Shown: one piece after another, positions 22,953-36,200 of the stretch
Layout: every line of letters begins with the position of its first letter
How positions within the stretch are numbered: the stretch's first letter is position 1
Assembly: GCA_021292165.1 (NCBI GenBank)
Contig: CM037879.1
Coordinates: forward strand, 266,285,160 to 266,349,159
Reading direction: 5' to 3'
Length of the DNA: 64,000 bases
From: Shinisaurus crocodilurus
Taxonomy: Eukaryota; Chordata; Lepidosauria; Squamata; Shinisauridae
Notes under the pieces: generated by a model
What the model was told of the DNA's origin: nothing
What the model saw: only the letters and a program-made list of their open reading frames with translations
Database searches by the model: none
Made by a program: the position numbers and the translations under genes

Positions 22953-23609
22953 TGTCAGGGCTCTGGGAAATGGATTCAGGGCTTGGGTTCCATGTGCCCC
23001 ATTCTGCTTTTATTGAGGCGCACAGGGGAAGCTGATGGCACCTGACAGGGCAAGTCAGATCACATCCTTGATCCGAGCAGTCAAGTCTAGGCAGGTCAGG
23101 TAACTAGAATCTGGTCAAGGTAAGTACAGCAAGTACAGTAGGCTAAGTAAAAGCGGAAGCCCTCTTGTGTACTGGGGAGGTGAAACAGGACCACGGATAG
23201 CTCAGAGTGAGTATTGCTGGCTCAACCTCTCCCCTACTAGAACCATAGGGAGGATATTGTCTTAGCAGCAAGCAAAAGTTAACTGAAGCATTACGTAGGC
23301 AGCCCTGCTCGGGAGTGTGGTCAGCTCCAGCCTCTCTGGAGGAGCTGGCTGGATGACTGTTAATGAATGGGCCCTTGCCTGATTTAGTAGTTTCAGATTT
23401 CTGCGCCGCAGCTAGGGAGATAGAGGTTCTGCCACGGGTTTGTCCTCTGACTCAGAGGATGATGGCGAGAGGGCATACCTTCTGGCCAGGGGGTGGGGGC
23501 TGAACACAGGACTGACTGTCCTCCCCTTGGAAGAGCTGTCTGATCCTCATCTTCCTCAGAGCCTTCTCCTGTACCCTGAAAAGCCTAGGATGGGGTGGGG
23601 GTCATGACA
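22953..23609. other. Possible solo LTR
   Basis: Bounded by TGTCAGGGCTCTGG at the left and GGGGGTCATGACA at the right, a TG...CA structure of 657 bp with GC-rich text inside. No exact target duplication and no internal retroviral or gypsy coding sequence was seen, so this remains a suggestion. Confidence 0.3.
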
Positions 23610-24579
23610 CCATGGACCCAGTCCTAGCAATGCCTCTGTGGAGCTGTGGTATTCAGTGGAGATTGGGATGCAAATAATATCCCAGGAATTATGAGGAAAC
23701 AGTCCTGTTTATATTGTCCTACACTGGCAACAAAACCAGCCTCCTCTTCCTTTCTGCCTTTAGTTAAATTCCAGATCTTAATTTCAGCCAGGGATTCTGA
23801 TCGAATTCAGCCTTGACCTTGTGGGCATAGTCTCATGCCACCCACTTGCCCCCTATTCAAAGGAAGTCCTGGTTCCTGCTGAGCTACATTGCACCCAATT
23901 TTGTCTTTGTGCTTTTATAAGGAGCAATGTTTTAATATAAGGCACTTCTTTCAAAATGCGGAATACTCAGGAACCTGATTTGCCTACACATGTGTCTGGA
24001 AAATGTTTATGCATCAGTAACATTAATAATGCATCTAGCACTTTTATGACACACAATAATTTACAATGCTCATTAATCTGCACGAGAGCACTGTGAGGGG
24101 TAGCTGATTAATTCCCGTGCCCCCCCTTTTCCCCAGTTGGGGATCTGAGGTGGGGAGATGTACACGACAACTAAGCTATGGTGAAGATTTAGAGCGCTGT
24201 ATTGTTTGTGTGTGCATGCTGTGTGCGTGCGTGCATGTGCACTCACAAAAAATGTACAGTAATTTGGCAGCTTCCGAAAACTGTCTGATGATTGTGGTGG
24301 AGAGATTCTCAGACACCTGAGCATTTCCACATCTTTAAATGTCAGCATGTATGTGCGCGCGCATGCACGCACCTGTGTGCCATAGAACCACTGAGATATT
24401 TAGGCAGATTTTATACACTTTTGAGGGCATGGTGGCCCCCTAGATCAGAAAGCCTGTGGATCTATTATGTTTGCATTCTGCTCCCTTTTCAGAAAGGACA
24501 CACGGAGGCCTTTTTCTCTTGGCGGTGGAGAGCAGTTTATCTTTAAGGAGGCTCCAGAAATAAGAAATGAGGCTCACGT

Positions 24580-24580
<1 letters not shown>
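23610..24580. other. Unassigned flanking sequence with short (GT)n/(GC) runs
   Basis: Alternating purine/pyrimidine runs at about 24206-24242 and 24350-24372. No gene and no named repeat. Confidence 0.45.
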
Positions 24581-27330
<2,750 letters not shown>

Positions 27331-27397
27331 CACAAACGCATCCATCAGATGAAGCCATTGGCCTAACCAATCACAAGTGAGAGAGATAGAGCCCCTA

Positions 27398-27601
27398 GGA
27401 ACATGGGAACCCAGGAAGCTGCCTTCCACTGAGTCAGACCCCTTTCGTCCATCTAAGTCAAGTATTGTCGACACTGACTGGCAGCAGCTCTCTAGGGTTC
27501 CAGGCAGGAGTTTTTCCAGCCCTGCCTGGAGATGCTGGAGGTTGAACCTAGGACCTTCTGTATGCAAATCAGGTCTTCCACCACTGAGCTATGACCCCTC
27601 C
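27398..27601 (-). repeat. tRNA-Ala-like SINE
   Basis: Minus-strand copy from tail (AGGAAGCTGCCTTCCACTGA) to tRNA-like head (CCACTGAGCTATGACCCCTC). B-box-like GGTTGAACCTAGG inverse and an altered anticodon loop. Matches 32407-32592 and 46370-46566. Confidence 0.8.
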
Positions 27602-27750
27602 TCATATAACTTGTCACTTATAGAATTCAGAAATGGGAAGAATGATTGGCAATGGTGCCCTAAATGACTTGGTTTGAACATTTATAAAGGGTGAGGACAT
27701 TCTGTTGGGCTGCGGACTTATAGGCCATACAGGAAGGGATGTGTAAGGTC

Positions 27751-28010
27751 ATTACTACTACTACTACTACTACTACTACCACTATTACATTTATAGCCCA
27801 CCTTTTTTCCACTTGCAAGGAACCCAAGGCGGTTTACACGGTCCTCCTCCTCTCCATTTTATCCTCACAACAACCTTGTGGGGTAGGTTAGGCTGGGAGT
27901 CAGTGACTGGCCCAAAGTCACCCAGTGAGCTTCATGGCTGAGTGGGGACTAGAACCTGGATCTCCTGAGTCCCAGACCAACACTCTCACCACTACGCCAC
28001 ATTGGCTCTC
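27751..28010 (-). repeat. Sauria SINE
   Basis: Near full-length minus-strand copy. The tail has expanded to (ACT)n at 27751-27778 (on the plus strand). Well-kept tRNA-like head ending CCACATTGGCTCTC. Confidence 0.92.
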
Positions 28011-29390
28011 CATCAGATGGCATCAAGTCTATTTTCTAACTTATGTCTTGTCATTTAAAAAAACAAAAAACCAGGGCCATGCATCAGTGTGGCATTGAGA
28101 ACTCTTCCTTAATGCACAAATAGTGCAGAGAATGCACCAAGTCAAGCCTTTTGAATCCTTTTGAATCGGATCCTGATTAGCTGAATCCAGCTAATTTTTG
28201 GTCACAGCTAATCTTACACCAGCAAGCTAGATTACTTCTGAATTAAACTAATAGGCTTCTTTTACCATCAAACAGAGACCAAACAAAGGGAAATGCAAGT
28301 GGAGGAGAGTGAGAGTGAGGAAAGCTCAGTAATTACAGGTTATTTAAAATCAGATCCTTGAATTTCAGTTGGCAAATATAATGGTAAATTGCTGCATTAA
28401 GGAAGCTTTAAAATGGAATAATTTTTATCCCCAAGGAGACACATCTCTTGGTCAAAAGCATTATATGTTGTCCCCTCTTTTTCCATAAAGCATTTGACTA
28501 ACAATTATGGACAATATACTTGTGTTATTTCTTCTGTTTGTATCACAGAACACAAAAAGGAATATAATGAATCAACTTTAATTAAGCATTTATCTTGGGG
28601 GGGGGGTTTGTATATATTTGCAAGGTGTGTTTCTGCATGATTCTTGCTCACATCATTATATCATTGGGCTACAAAGCAAAATCTCCTCCAGTGGTTCTTA
28701 AGATGCAAACAGATGCAAACAGAGAATAGGTAGGTTTTCCCTCTCTTTTACAGGGCTTCTGTTTCGGAAATGTTAATAGCTGCACTGCTCCTTCTTTAAG
28801 CTCGATTTTTCTTTATTTTTGTTTCTGTTCTGCATAGATTCCAAGTGCATTTGCATAAACATATAACTTGGTTCCCTTTGTTTTGCACAAGGATGACAAG
28901 GGTCAACACTGTGACATAAAAAACACCCTTAACAAATGAGCAATCTGACAGGAAGCCTGCCGCCCCATTGTTATGAGTTCAAATGCAATCTTGGCCTTAA
29001 TGGCCATGAGGCGTTAGGTGCTAGGGGCTGTGTGTGTGGTGACTTCATGAAATGCATTCTTGGCTCCGCTCCCTTTTTTTTTTAATGGGCAACTGTCCAT
29101 AATGAAAAGCTGTCATCACAGCTGGCACCCTGATTGGGCAAGGCTTGGCACGGAGGGAGGGAAACCAAGGATCCTTCCAGGTCAGGCATTGGGTTTATTG
29201 GCATAGTGCTGAAAGGAATGATGGGAGCATGTCTTGGACAGACCTCTTCTCTGGATAAGTGAGTGAGCAGCTTTGAATGTATGCTGCTCATAGGTGAAAA
29301 TAGCCCCTAGCTTTTCCGCTCTGGTTTAAATATGGACAAAAGCACTGCGTTTCAGTGTGCAAATCTGGGCTACCACTTAGCTTAGGAAAG
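28011..29390. other. Intronic sequence without recognised repeats
   Basis: About 1.4 kb of A/T-rich sequence with no transposon that I recognise, unusual in this window. Possible candidates for conserved non-coding sequence lie here. Small features are a poly-G run at 28598 and a 12-bp direct repeat (AGATGCAAACAG at 28702 and 28712). Confidence 0.45.
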
Positions 29391-29401
29391 GACGTAAGTC
29401 T

Positions 29402-29668
29402 GGGTGGATTCACAGGATCGTGGAGGGGAAATAAGCAGTGGTTTATTTTCCCTCCCCAATGCACTGCCTAATTAGCATAATTACCCTCAGCGGGCATGAG
29501 TTGTTGCAACAGCAAGAGTGACTGGCTGGGTGGTTTACCAACTACCCTGAAACCCATGGCTTGTTCTAGGGTTTTGGGCGGGGGTTGTAAACCTCCCCAG
29601 CCACAACATGGTGGCTTATAAGCCATGTTTGTTTAAGAGTGGCTTGTCGTGTTGTCTGAACCCAGCAG
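29402..29668. repeat. MITE, GGATTCACA... to GTCTGAACCC
   Basis: Left end GTGGATTCACAGGATCGTGG, right end CGTGTTGTCTGAACCCAGC. The right terminus is the GGTTCAGACAACA family. The interior carries AATTAGCATAATTACCCTCA, found inverted in the next element. Confidence 0.6.
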
Positions 29669-29699
29669 CATGGCTTATTAACCACGCACAAGCCACTCT

Positions 29700-29870
29700 G
29701 GCCGGGTTCAGACAGCATGACAAGCATGGCTTATTGTGTTTTGTGGAGCCAGGGTTTGGACATCAGGACAACTCCTGCCCAGTGAGGGTAATTATGCTAA
29801 TCAGGCTGGCTTGCGTGGGGAGGGACAATAAGCCACTGTGGATCATGCAAACCCGGTCACTGAGTAAGCT
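29700..29870. repeat. Second MITE of the GGTTCAGAC family, inverted to its neighbour
   Basis: CGGGTTCAGACAGCATGACA at the left; the interior GAGGGTAATTATGCTAATCA is the inverse of the block at 29470-29492; right end GATCATGCAAACCCGGTCAC. Two related elements face each other. Confidence 0.6.
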
Positions 29871-30254
29871 TTGGGGCAAACCACCATTCCTCAGCCTCAA
29901 CCACTCACCGGCAAAATGGAAGTAGTAAGGACACAGTAATTATGAGGATGAGATGATGGACCCATGATTACCCACCTTGGGGATAGGACGAGCTGATCAA
30001 ATAACATCCAGTTTGATACAATGAATAGGAAATGTATGGAATCAGTCTACTCTTCCCTGCTACGCCCTAGTTTTCAGCCAAGCTACTCTTCCCTTGTGGT
30101 GACTGCTTATTATGTACATAGTACTTCCAATTATCTGAGTGCTTACTCTTTTTATTATGTTTGCTATCACACCGAGTTAGAACTGGATAATTCAGTTTGA
30201 ACAGATCTGGAGAACAGAGGCTGAGAGATAGCAACTTGCCCAAGGCAGTGAGTC
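29871..30254. other. Unassigned intronic sequence
   Basis: No gene and no named repeat. Confidence 0.4.
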
Positions 30255-30368
30255 CATTGTGATGCAGTGGCTAGACTGGTGGGCTTGTAATGTGGAAAAC
30301 CCAGGTTCAAATCTCTGCCTGGCTAAGGAGCTTGCTGGTTGGCTTTGGGCAAGCTATTCCCATGGCCT
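30255..30368 (+). repeat. Old tRNA-derived SINE fragment
   Basis: GCAGTGGCTAGACTGGTGGG and CCCAGGTTCAAATCTCTGCC resemble A and B boxes of a Sauria-type SINE head, followed by GGCTTTGGGCAAGC. Body and tail are missing. Confidence 0.5.
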
Positions 30369-30369
30369 A

Positions 30370-30811
30370 GGGGTAGGCAAACCACCAAGATGCCCTAGCC
30401 CAGGGGTGGGCAGAGCGTAGATTGCCAGATGTTTTGGATTTCAGCTGCCAGCATGACTGACCATTGGCCATGCTGTCAGGGTCTTATGGAAGTTGATTTA
30501 CCTTCTGCCCACCCCTGCCCTACCCCTCCCACTTATATATATTTTTAAATTAACCTGGTTTTTTTTGCCGGCAGCTGGGATTGCCGTGGAATGGGTTTCT
30601 GTTGGGGCTGAAAATTGTGGGCTCAAAGGAGGTGTTTGGTATGTTGGGGCTCAGACCCCACCCCTTCCTTGTTCTCAGTTTTTTGGGCAAGTTACTTGTC
30701 CTTTGCCATGCCTCCTGTGGCAGCCATTTTGTGCTAGTGCCCAGGACAGTTTCTCAAATTGCCAAATTTTGGGCCCATGGCCCAAAAAGGTTGCCTTGCC
30801 TGCCCCTGCCT
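30370..30811. repeat. hAT-like element carrying a nested hAT MITE
   Basis: Left end AGGGGTAGGCAAACC, right end GGTTGCCTTGCCTGCCCCTG. Interior shared with 4730-4960. Nested inside is the element at 30401-30517. Confidence 0.5.
30401..30517. mobile_element. Nested hAT MITE with near-exact 8-bp TSD
   Basis: CAGGGGTGGGCAGAGC to TTCTGCCCACCCCTG, 117 bp, palindromic. Flanks CCCTAGCC (30393-30400) and CCCTACCC (30518-30525) match at 7 of 8. Confidence 0.8.
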
Positions 30812-30895
30812 TAGCCTATCTGTCGCATGGAGTAAAGGATGAAATGCCTGAGCTCCTTGGAGAAAGAGTGGGAAACAAACAAAAAACAAATACAT

Positions 30896-31058
30896 AGATC
30901 ATAGAGTTGGAAGGGGTCTACAAGGCCATTGAGTACAACCCCCTGCTCAGTGCAGGAAACCAGAGGAGGGGTCTCCCATCCACGTTATAACCAGGCTTGA
31001 CCCTGCTTAGCTTTCTACACTCAGACAAGCTGAGCCAGCGTGAGCCACAGGCCTGTAT
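30896..31058 (-). repeat. 5S rRNA-derived SINE with CR1-like tail
   Basis: Full-length minus-strand copy: tail ATCATAGAGTTGGAAGG, box C inverse GGTCTCCCATCCACGTTATA, box A inverse CCCTGCTTAGCTTTC, and 5' end GAGCCACAGGCC. Confidence 0.82.
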
Positions 31059-31225
31059 AGTAGAGGTGCCATTTGAATTTGGGTCACCCATGCCCAAGTA
31101 CTGCTTTATAGCACCTGGATTGCATTGCCTAGGTTTAATAGTGTCACATAATAGTTACACTTGGCTGGAGAGAAGACAGATGTGTCATGGTGCTTTAGTT
31201 ACATTAAGTTTGGATTACTGTGATG

Positions 31226-31361
31226 CAGGAGTAGGCAACTCAGTGCTCTCCAGATGTTTTGGGCTACAGCTCTCATGCTCCCTGACCATTGGCCATGCAG
31301 GCTGGGGCTAATGGAAGTTGCAGTCCAAAACCTCTGGAGGGCACCATGTTGCCGATCCCTG
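31226..31361. mobile_element. hAT MITE inside L2-like LINE
   Basis: CAGGAGTAGGCAACTCAGTG to TGCCGATCCCTG. Flanks CTGTGATG (31218-31225) and CTCTAATG (31362-31369) match at 6 of 8. Removing it rejoins the LINE at its LDYC.A motif. Confidence 0.78.
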
Positions 31362-31556
31362 CTCTAATGCATGCTGCTACACAGGGCTTCCTTTGAAAAC
31401 TGTCTGGAAACATCAGCTGGTCCAGAATGCTGGAGCTAGAACTTGGACCAGAGGTGGTTATTAGGAGCATATGACTTCCCTTTTGCAACAGCTTTACCAT
31501 CTTCTCGTTTGTTTGGAGGTCCAATTCAAAGTACTGGTTATTACCTTTAAAGCAGG

Positions 31557-31905
31557 GGTGTACAACTGCAGGCCTGCAGGCCAAATCTGCCTCCCCCCCA
31601 GTCCCAATCTGGTCCTCCTGGGTACCTGAAATGGCCACACCCCCTTTCCCCTTTACTTGGTTATTTCCCTGCTTTTGCATCCCACCCCCATTCTAAAAGG
31701 CTATACTGCCTCTCCTAAGGCTTAGTTCCTGACAGTAAGAACTTTAAGCTAAGACATGCTGGTATTTTTGGTATTTCAACCCTGCCCCCCTTGCATTTGG
31801 CCCTGCCCCATTTTGCCATTGGCCACGCCCCCACTGAATGCAGCCCCTGAGAGCTCCTCTGAAGCTGAATCTGCCCCTTGGGCTGAAAGAGTTCAGCACC
31901 CCTGC
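31557..31905 (+). mobile_element. hAT-like MITE inside L2-like LINE
   Basis: CAGGGGTGTACAACTGCAGG to GAAAGAGTTCAGCACCCCTG. Same family as 12935-13251. The LINE continues on both sides. Confidence 0.72.
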
Positions 31906-32406
31906 ACAGAAAACCTAAATGGTTTAGGGCCAGGCCAGGACATCTAAATGGCTGTTTGGTCCCACATGAGCTGCTCCCTGGAGAGGCCCTCCTTTACATT
32001 CGGCAACATCTGAATAGCATTTAGTGTTATAAGCCACGCCTAGGTATAAGCGACACCTGGGCCTTCCAAGGGAGGCCCGGAATGCCCCAACCCTGCTACC
32101 TTTCTGCTGGCTCACAAAACCTTTTCCTTTTTGGCATGCATTTGTCCTGCGAATATGTAGATGTTTAAACTCCCTGATTTTTTAAGTTTTTGTCAGCTGC
32201 CTTCTGTTATCCTTTTCATCTTTATCTTATGTATTTCTTATGTTTACTGTTGGTCAGTTGCCGTAAGCCACCATGAGCATTATAATGGAAAATGCCTTTA
32301 AATGCCTTTTAATGCCTTTAAAAACAAAAAACAAAAAACGAAATAAAGAATAAAATATAGGGGCAACTGAGCTAGAAAGGGCAGTCAGGTGGAATCCTAA
32401 CAAAAA

Positions 32407-32592
32407 TAGGAACCTAGGAAGCTGCCTTCAGACCTTTGGTCCTTCTAGCCCAGTATTGTCAACACTGACTGGCAATACCTCTCCCGGGTTCCAGGCAGGA
32501 GTTTTTCCAGCCTTACCTGAAGATGCCGGGGATTGAACAGGAGACCTTCTGCATGCAAAGCAGGGGCTCTGCCACTGAGCTATGGCCCCTCC
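32407..32592 (-). repeat. tRNA-Ala-like SINE
   Basis: Full-length minus-strand copy: tail ACCTAGGAAGCTGCCTTCAG and head CCACTGAGCTATGGCCCCTC, with anticodon-loop region GCATGCAAAGCAGGGGC. Confidence 0.85.
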
Positions 32593-32876
32593 CCTGTGAC
32601 TATGAGAACATAGATGATTTTTAAAAATGCTTTGATACCCTGTGAACATAGGGCCAGTTGTGATTTAGCTATGGGAGAACTATGGGGCTGCTGTCACGGG
32701 AACACAAGAAGACCCGTGCTGGATCACATCAAAATCCCAGTGATCCTGAGACAGATTGCTCTTTCCAGTGAGGAAAGAGTGATCTGTATGAGGCTATCTG
32801 AGGGAGGGACTGGAGAAATTTCTCTCCATCCCCTCCCACAGTGATCATGATACAGAGAACCAGGGGAGAATAATAG

Positions 32877-33371
32877 AATCATAGAAAAGTAGAGTTGGAA
32901 GGGGCCTACAAGGCCATCGAGTCCAAGCCCCTGCTCAATGCAGGAATCCAGGTCAAAGCATCCCTGACAGATGGCTGTCCAGCCGCACCTTGAATGCCTC
33001 CAGAGTGGGAGAGCCCACCACCTCCCTAGGTAGTTGGTTCCATTGTCTTATTGCTCTGACAGTCAGGAAATTTTTCCTGATGTTTAGGTGGAATCTAGGT
33101 TCCTGTAACTTGAGCCCATTATTCCGTGTCCTGCAAACTGGGATGATCGAGAAGAGATCCTGGCCCTCCTCTGTGTGACATCCCTTCAAATACTGGAAGA
33201 GTGCGATCATATCTCCTCTCAGTCTCCTCTTCTGAAGGCTAAACATGCCCAGTTCTTTCAGTCTCTCCTCATAGGGCCTTGTTTCCAGTCCCTTTATCAT
33301 CCTTGTTGCCCTCTCTGAACCCTCTCCAGTTTGTCTACGTCCTTCTGAAAGTGAGATGCCCAGAACTGGAC
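32877..33371 (-). repeat. CR1 LINE ORF2 C-terminus and 3' end
   Basis: The minus strand encodes the end of CR1 ORF2: LGMFSLQKRRLRGDMIALFQ, NNGLKLQEPRFHLNIRKNF, VRAIRQWNQLPREVV and the final KVRLDSHL, followed by a short 3' UTR ending in TCATAGA-type repeats. The 152-codon frame from 33411 is essentially open. 5'-truncated near the hAT-like palindrome. Confidence 0.9.
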
Positions 33372-33570
33372 TGGTGACTCCTACATCAGTGGGGTTCCTT
33401 ATCCATTGCATCTTTTTTTTTTTTGAGCTTTATAGGAGCTATCCATGGTGCTCCATGGTGGTGAACTTATTTGGGGTGGGTGGTGGTGGAGTTCAGCACC
33501 ACGGATAGCTCCTATAAAGCTATTTTCTTAAAAAAAGATGCAAAGGATAAAGAACCCCACTGACATAGGA
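33372..33570. repeat. Palindromic hAT-like element
   Basis: Inverted arms: TCAGTGGGGTTCCTTATCCA...GCTTTATAGGAGCTATCCA and GGATAGCTCCTATAAAGCTA...AAAGAACCCCACTGACATA. A related copy is at 55284-55430. Confidence 0.7.
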
Positions 33571-33571
33571 G

Positions 33572-33737
33572 CCATAGATTTTAGAGGTTGGAAGGGGCCT
33601 ACAAGGCCATTGAGTCCAACCCCCTGCTCCATGCAGGAAACTAGAGGAGGGGTCTCCCATCCAAGTAATAACCAGGCCTGACCCTGCTTAGCTTTCCACA
33701 CTCAGACAAGCTGAGCCTGCGTGAGCCACAGGCCTGT
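33572..33737 (-). repeat. 5S rRNA-derived SINE with CR1-like tail
   Basis: Full-length minus-strand copy, with box A and box C inverse sequences intact and 5' end GAGCCACAGGCCTGT. Confidence 0.82.
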
Positions 33738-33926
33738 CACCAGCCTCTCCTGCAGATAACTCTTTGTTCACTGGACGCAGCAGCAAGAAAAGAGCGACCT
33801 GTATCAGGATCACTGGGGGAAAGGGTGAAGAGAAGGCTAGCCTTGGGCAGGCTACAGTTAAGGCCTTGCGGGGCAGGGCACTGACTGTGAGCTCCATTCA
33901 CTACTGGGCTCAGAATGCTTTAATTC

Positions 33927-34240
33927 TAAGTGTGCAATCCTATGCATGTTTAGACACAGGACCGGTGCAAGGCAGTTTGATGCCCTAGGCAAGATCAGAT
34001 ATTTAGCGTCCCCCCTTCCCACTTGAGAGCGCTGTATTCCCCCCCCAAGGCATTTCTGGCACTCCCTTTAGCCCTGCGCCCTAGGCAGCTGCCTGCTTGG
34101 CCCCTAATGGTAGCACCGGCCCTGTTTAGACAGAGAAAAGGCTTACAACTCCCAGCATGCCCCAGCCAGCATAGCTGGCTGGGGCATGCTGGGAGCTGTA
34201 GGCCTTTTCTCTGTCTAAACATGCATAGGATTGCGCCTTA
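33927..34240. mobile_element. Palindromic MITE with GTGCAATCCTATGCATG termini, split by hAT
   Basis: Ends GTGCAATCCTATGCATGTTT and AAACATGCATAGGATTGCGC; central palindrome CAGCATGCCCCAGCCAGC / GCTGGCTGGGGCATGCTG. TTA-like flanks hint at a 3-bp duplication as in PIF/Harbinger elements, but this is not certain. Interrupted by 33957-34124. Confidence 0.75.
33957..34124 (+). mobile_element. hAT MITE nested in palindromic MITE, exact 8-bp TSD
   Basis: 168 bp, CAGGACCGGTGCAAGG to GGTAGCACCGGCCCTG, with an exact 8-bp duplication TTTAGACA at 33949-33956 and 34125-34132. The duplication is itself host-MITE sequence, proving the order of insertion. Confidence 0.92.
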
Positions 34241-34261
34241 AGTGTATTATCTTTTGCACCA

Positions 34262-34360
34262 GGTTCGGATAGGGATGTTCAATGACAACCTACACTCAAC
34301 CCATACTCAACTGTGAGCGTGGGTTGTCATATTGTGTGAACCCAGCCACAGTGTGCTATT
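34262..34360. repeat. Short palindromic MITE, GGTTCGGAT/GTGTGAACC ends
   Basis: GGTTCGGATAGGGATGTTCA and inverse GTTGTCATATTGTGTGAACC around the ACTCAACCCATACTCAAC core. Related to 14102-14394. Confidence 0.6.
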
Positions 34361-34584
34361 CCATGCAACCCTATTTTTAAACCTGAACTATAGGGAAAAC
34401 CATTTTTCTAAAGTTTGGATTTAAAAACAGCAGTAACAACAGGAAGAATGTCTTGCAACCCACCCACCCCGATTCTTTACTGGAAAGCAGACACAAAGCT
34501 TTAAATTTTAAAAAGTGTCCTGTGCCGCTATTTTTTCTTTTTGGGTGGTGCTGGTGGAAAGAAGGAATCAGGGATTACGGTAAC

Positions 34585-34660
34585 GGTACAATCCTATGCA
34601 TGTCTAATCAGAAGGAAGCCCCGCTGAATTCCGTGGGATTTATGCACAAGTAAACATGTT
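34585..34660. repeat. ACTTACT-family MITE fragment
   Basis: TACAATCCTATGCATGTCTA then TTCCGTGGGATTTATGCACAAGTAAACATG: one arm pair of the palindromic family that shares the GTGCAATCCTATGCATG end. Confidence 0.65.
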
Positions 34661-34738
34661 GAAGAATAAGTGAAACGATTCAGAGAAATAATTTTGGGGG
34701 AGGGACCATTTCACAAAACCGTTTCTCTTCCAGTTTCT

Positions 34739-34967
34739 CACCGTAGTGGTGAGAGTGTTGGACTGGGACTCAGGAGATCCGGGTTCTAGTCCCCGCTTGG
34801 CCATGAAAACCACTGGGTGACTTTGGGCCAGTCACTGACTCTCAGCCTAACCTACCTCACAGGGTTGTTGTGAGGATAAAATGGAGAGGGTGATGATGAT
34901 TATGTAAGCTGCCTTGGGTTCCTTGCAGGAAAAAAGGTGGGGTATACATATAAATAAATAAATAAAA
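34739..34967 (+). repeat. Sauria SINE
   Basis: Plus-strand copy: GTAGTGGTGAGAGTGTTGGA (A box region), GGGTTCTAGTCCCCGC (B box), body, and tail ATAAATAAATAAATAAA. The 5' end has lost about 10 bases. Confidence 0.92.
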
Positions 34968-35748
34968 GTTACTGGGCCAGTTTCATGGGTCAAACCACTG
35001 TTTCTCCCCAGCCCTAATAGCTAACTGGGACAAGAAGTTTTCAGGGGGAGTAAACATTCAGAGAATAAATATATCTGGAGAAACCAAAAGGGTGGTGGGA
35101 GGAAGAGATCAGGGGCATGTAGTTGCTCTGCCACTTAAATCAAACTATTTGATTAACAGCTTGATTGTCTGAGCTGCTGCAATGGTGAATAGTTCACACC
35201 CATGGTTACGGTGGGTAATCAGACATCTAGAAATGAAAGCCCAGATCGCTGGCTGGCTGTTTTCATGTCAGCTTTTGCATTTCTCATCTCTCAATCCAGT
35301 GAAGAGGTTAAATAGGAAATAGAGTGTCCACCTGATTTGAGAATGGCCCTCATCTGCTTGCTAGACTGCATTGACTATATTGATTTCAGACAAAAAAGGG
35401 GATTTGAGGGGAAACACCCATAGTCACCATTGTTATACCATTCCTTTAAAATGGTCCTTGACTACCAGCTGTATTTGCCAGGTACTCATTATTCCAATGA
35501 GCTGCTCTTTCACAATTAAATACTTTAGGAGAACCTTTATAGATCTTTTCCCCAGAGGGAAAGGAAATGAAGCCCCTATTGTAAGGGGAAACGAAGTACA
35601 AAGGAAGATTCTGATGGTTTCCTACACTGACATCAGCTGCAGCTCTTACATATATACTTGAGAGAGCCGATTTGATCTTGTCAGTTTCAAAGCCATCTCT
35701 TTACGCTTGCATATGGATTACTGCGAGCTACAGCCTTGGTATACTATA
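34968..35748. other. Unassigned intronic sequence
   Basis: About 780 bp with no recognised transposon and no supported gene. Confidence 0.4.
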
Positions 35749-36004
35749 CAGTCATGCCTTGGATTGAGAGCATAATTCGTTCCAGAAACATGCTTGTAAT
35801 CCAAAACACTTGTATATCAAAACGAAATTCCCCCCAAAAAATTTGTACAGAGATGTTTAATTTAAGCTGTACTACAGTACTTGTATTGCAAGACGTCGCT
35901 TGTAGATCAAGTCAAATTTTTTTAAATAAATATTTAAAAATTTGCTTGTCTTGCAAAACACTCTCAAACCAAGTTACCGGTACTTGCAATCCAAGGTATT
36001 ACTG
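35749..36004. mobile_element. Tc1/mariner-like MITE with TA duplication
   Basis: 256 bp between two TA dinucleotides, with ends CAGTCATGCCTTGGATT and AATCCAAGGTATTACTG inverted to each other. Inner arms (TTGTAATCCAAAACACTTGT / TTGCTTGTCTTGCAAAACAC) continue the symmetry. No transposase. Confidence 0.85.
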
Positions 36005-36200
36005 TACAAGATACCACTCACCTCTTATGTCAGGCAAACTGAGTCTACACCAATGGGTCCATGCTGGAATTGGGCAGAGAGAAAATGGGATGAATAAGGC
36101 ACAACTGCAGAGCCACCTTGAGCACTATTTTTTTTAGTGGAAAGTCGGGGTATAAATTCAAAAAATAAATAAAATAAATAAATCCCAAAGACATGCTGCA

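Larger units (their letters stand above)
31090..32350 (+). repeat. L2-like LINE ORF2 C-terminus and 3' UTR, split by two hAT elements
   Basis: Three exon-like pieces of one L2-type element: 31090-31225 ending in TTGGATTACTGTGATG (LDYCDA, the RT-distal LDYCNA motif), 31362-31556 (YTGLPLKTVWKHQLVQNAG) and 31906-32350 (3' UTR and A-rich end). Two DNA transposons separate the pieces. The reading frame also has other lesions. Confidence 0.65.

Noticed and set aside
1..24579. Upstream neighbour gene (MRPS33 lies near TMEM178B in mammals)
   Set aside because: No reading frame or exon resembling it was recognised; it may lie beyond the window.
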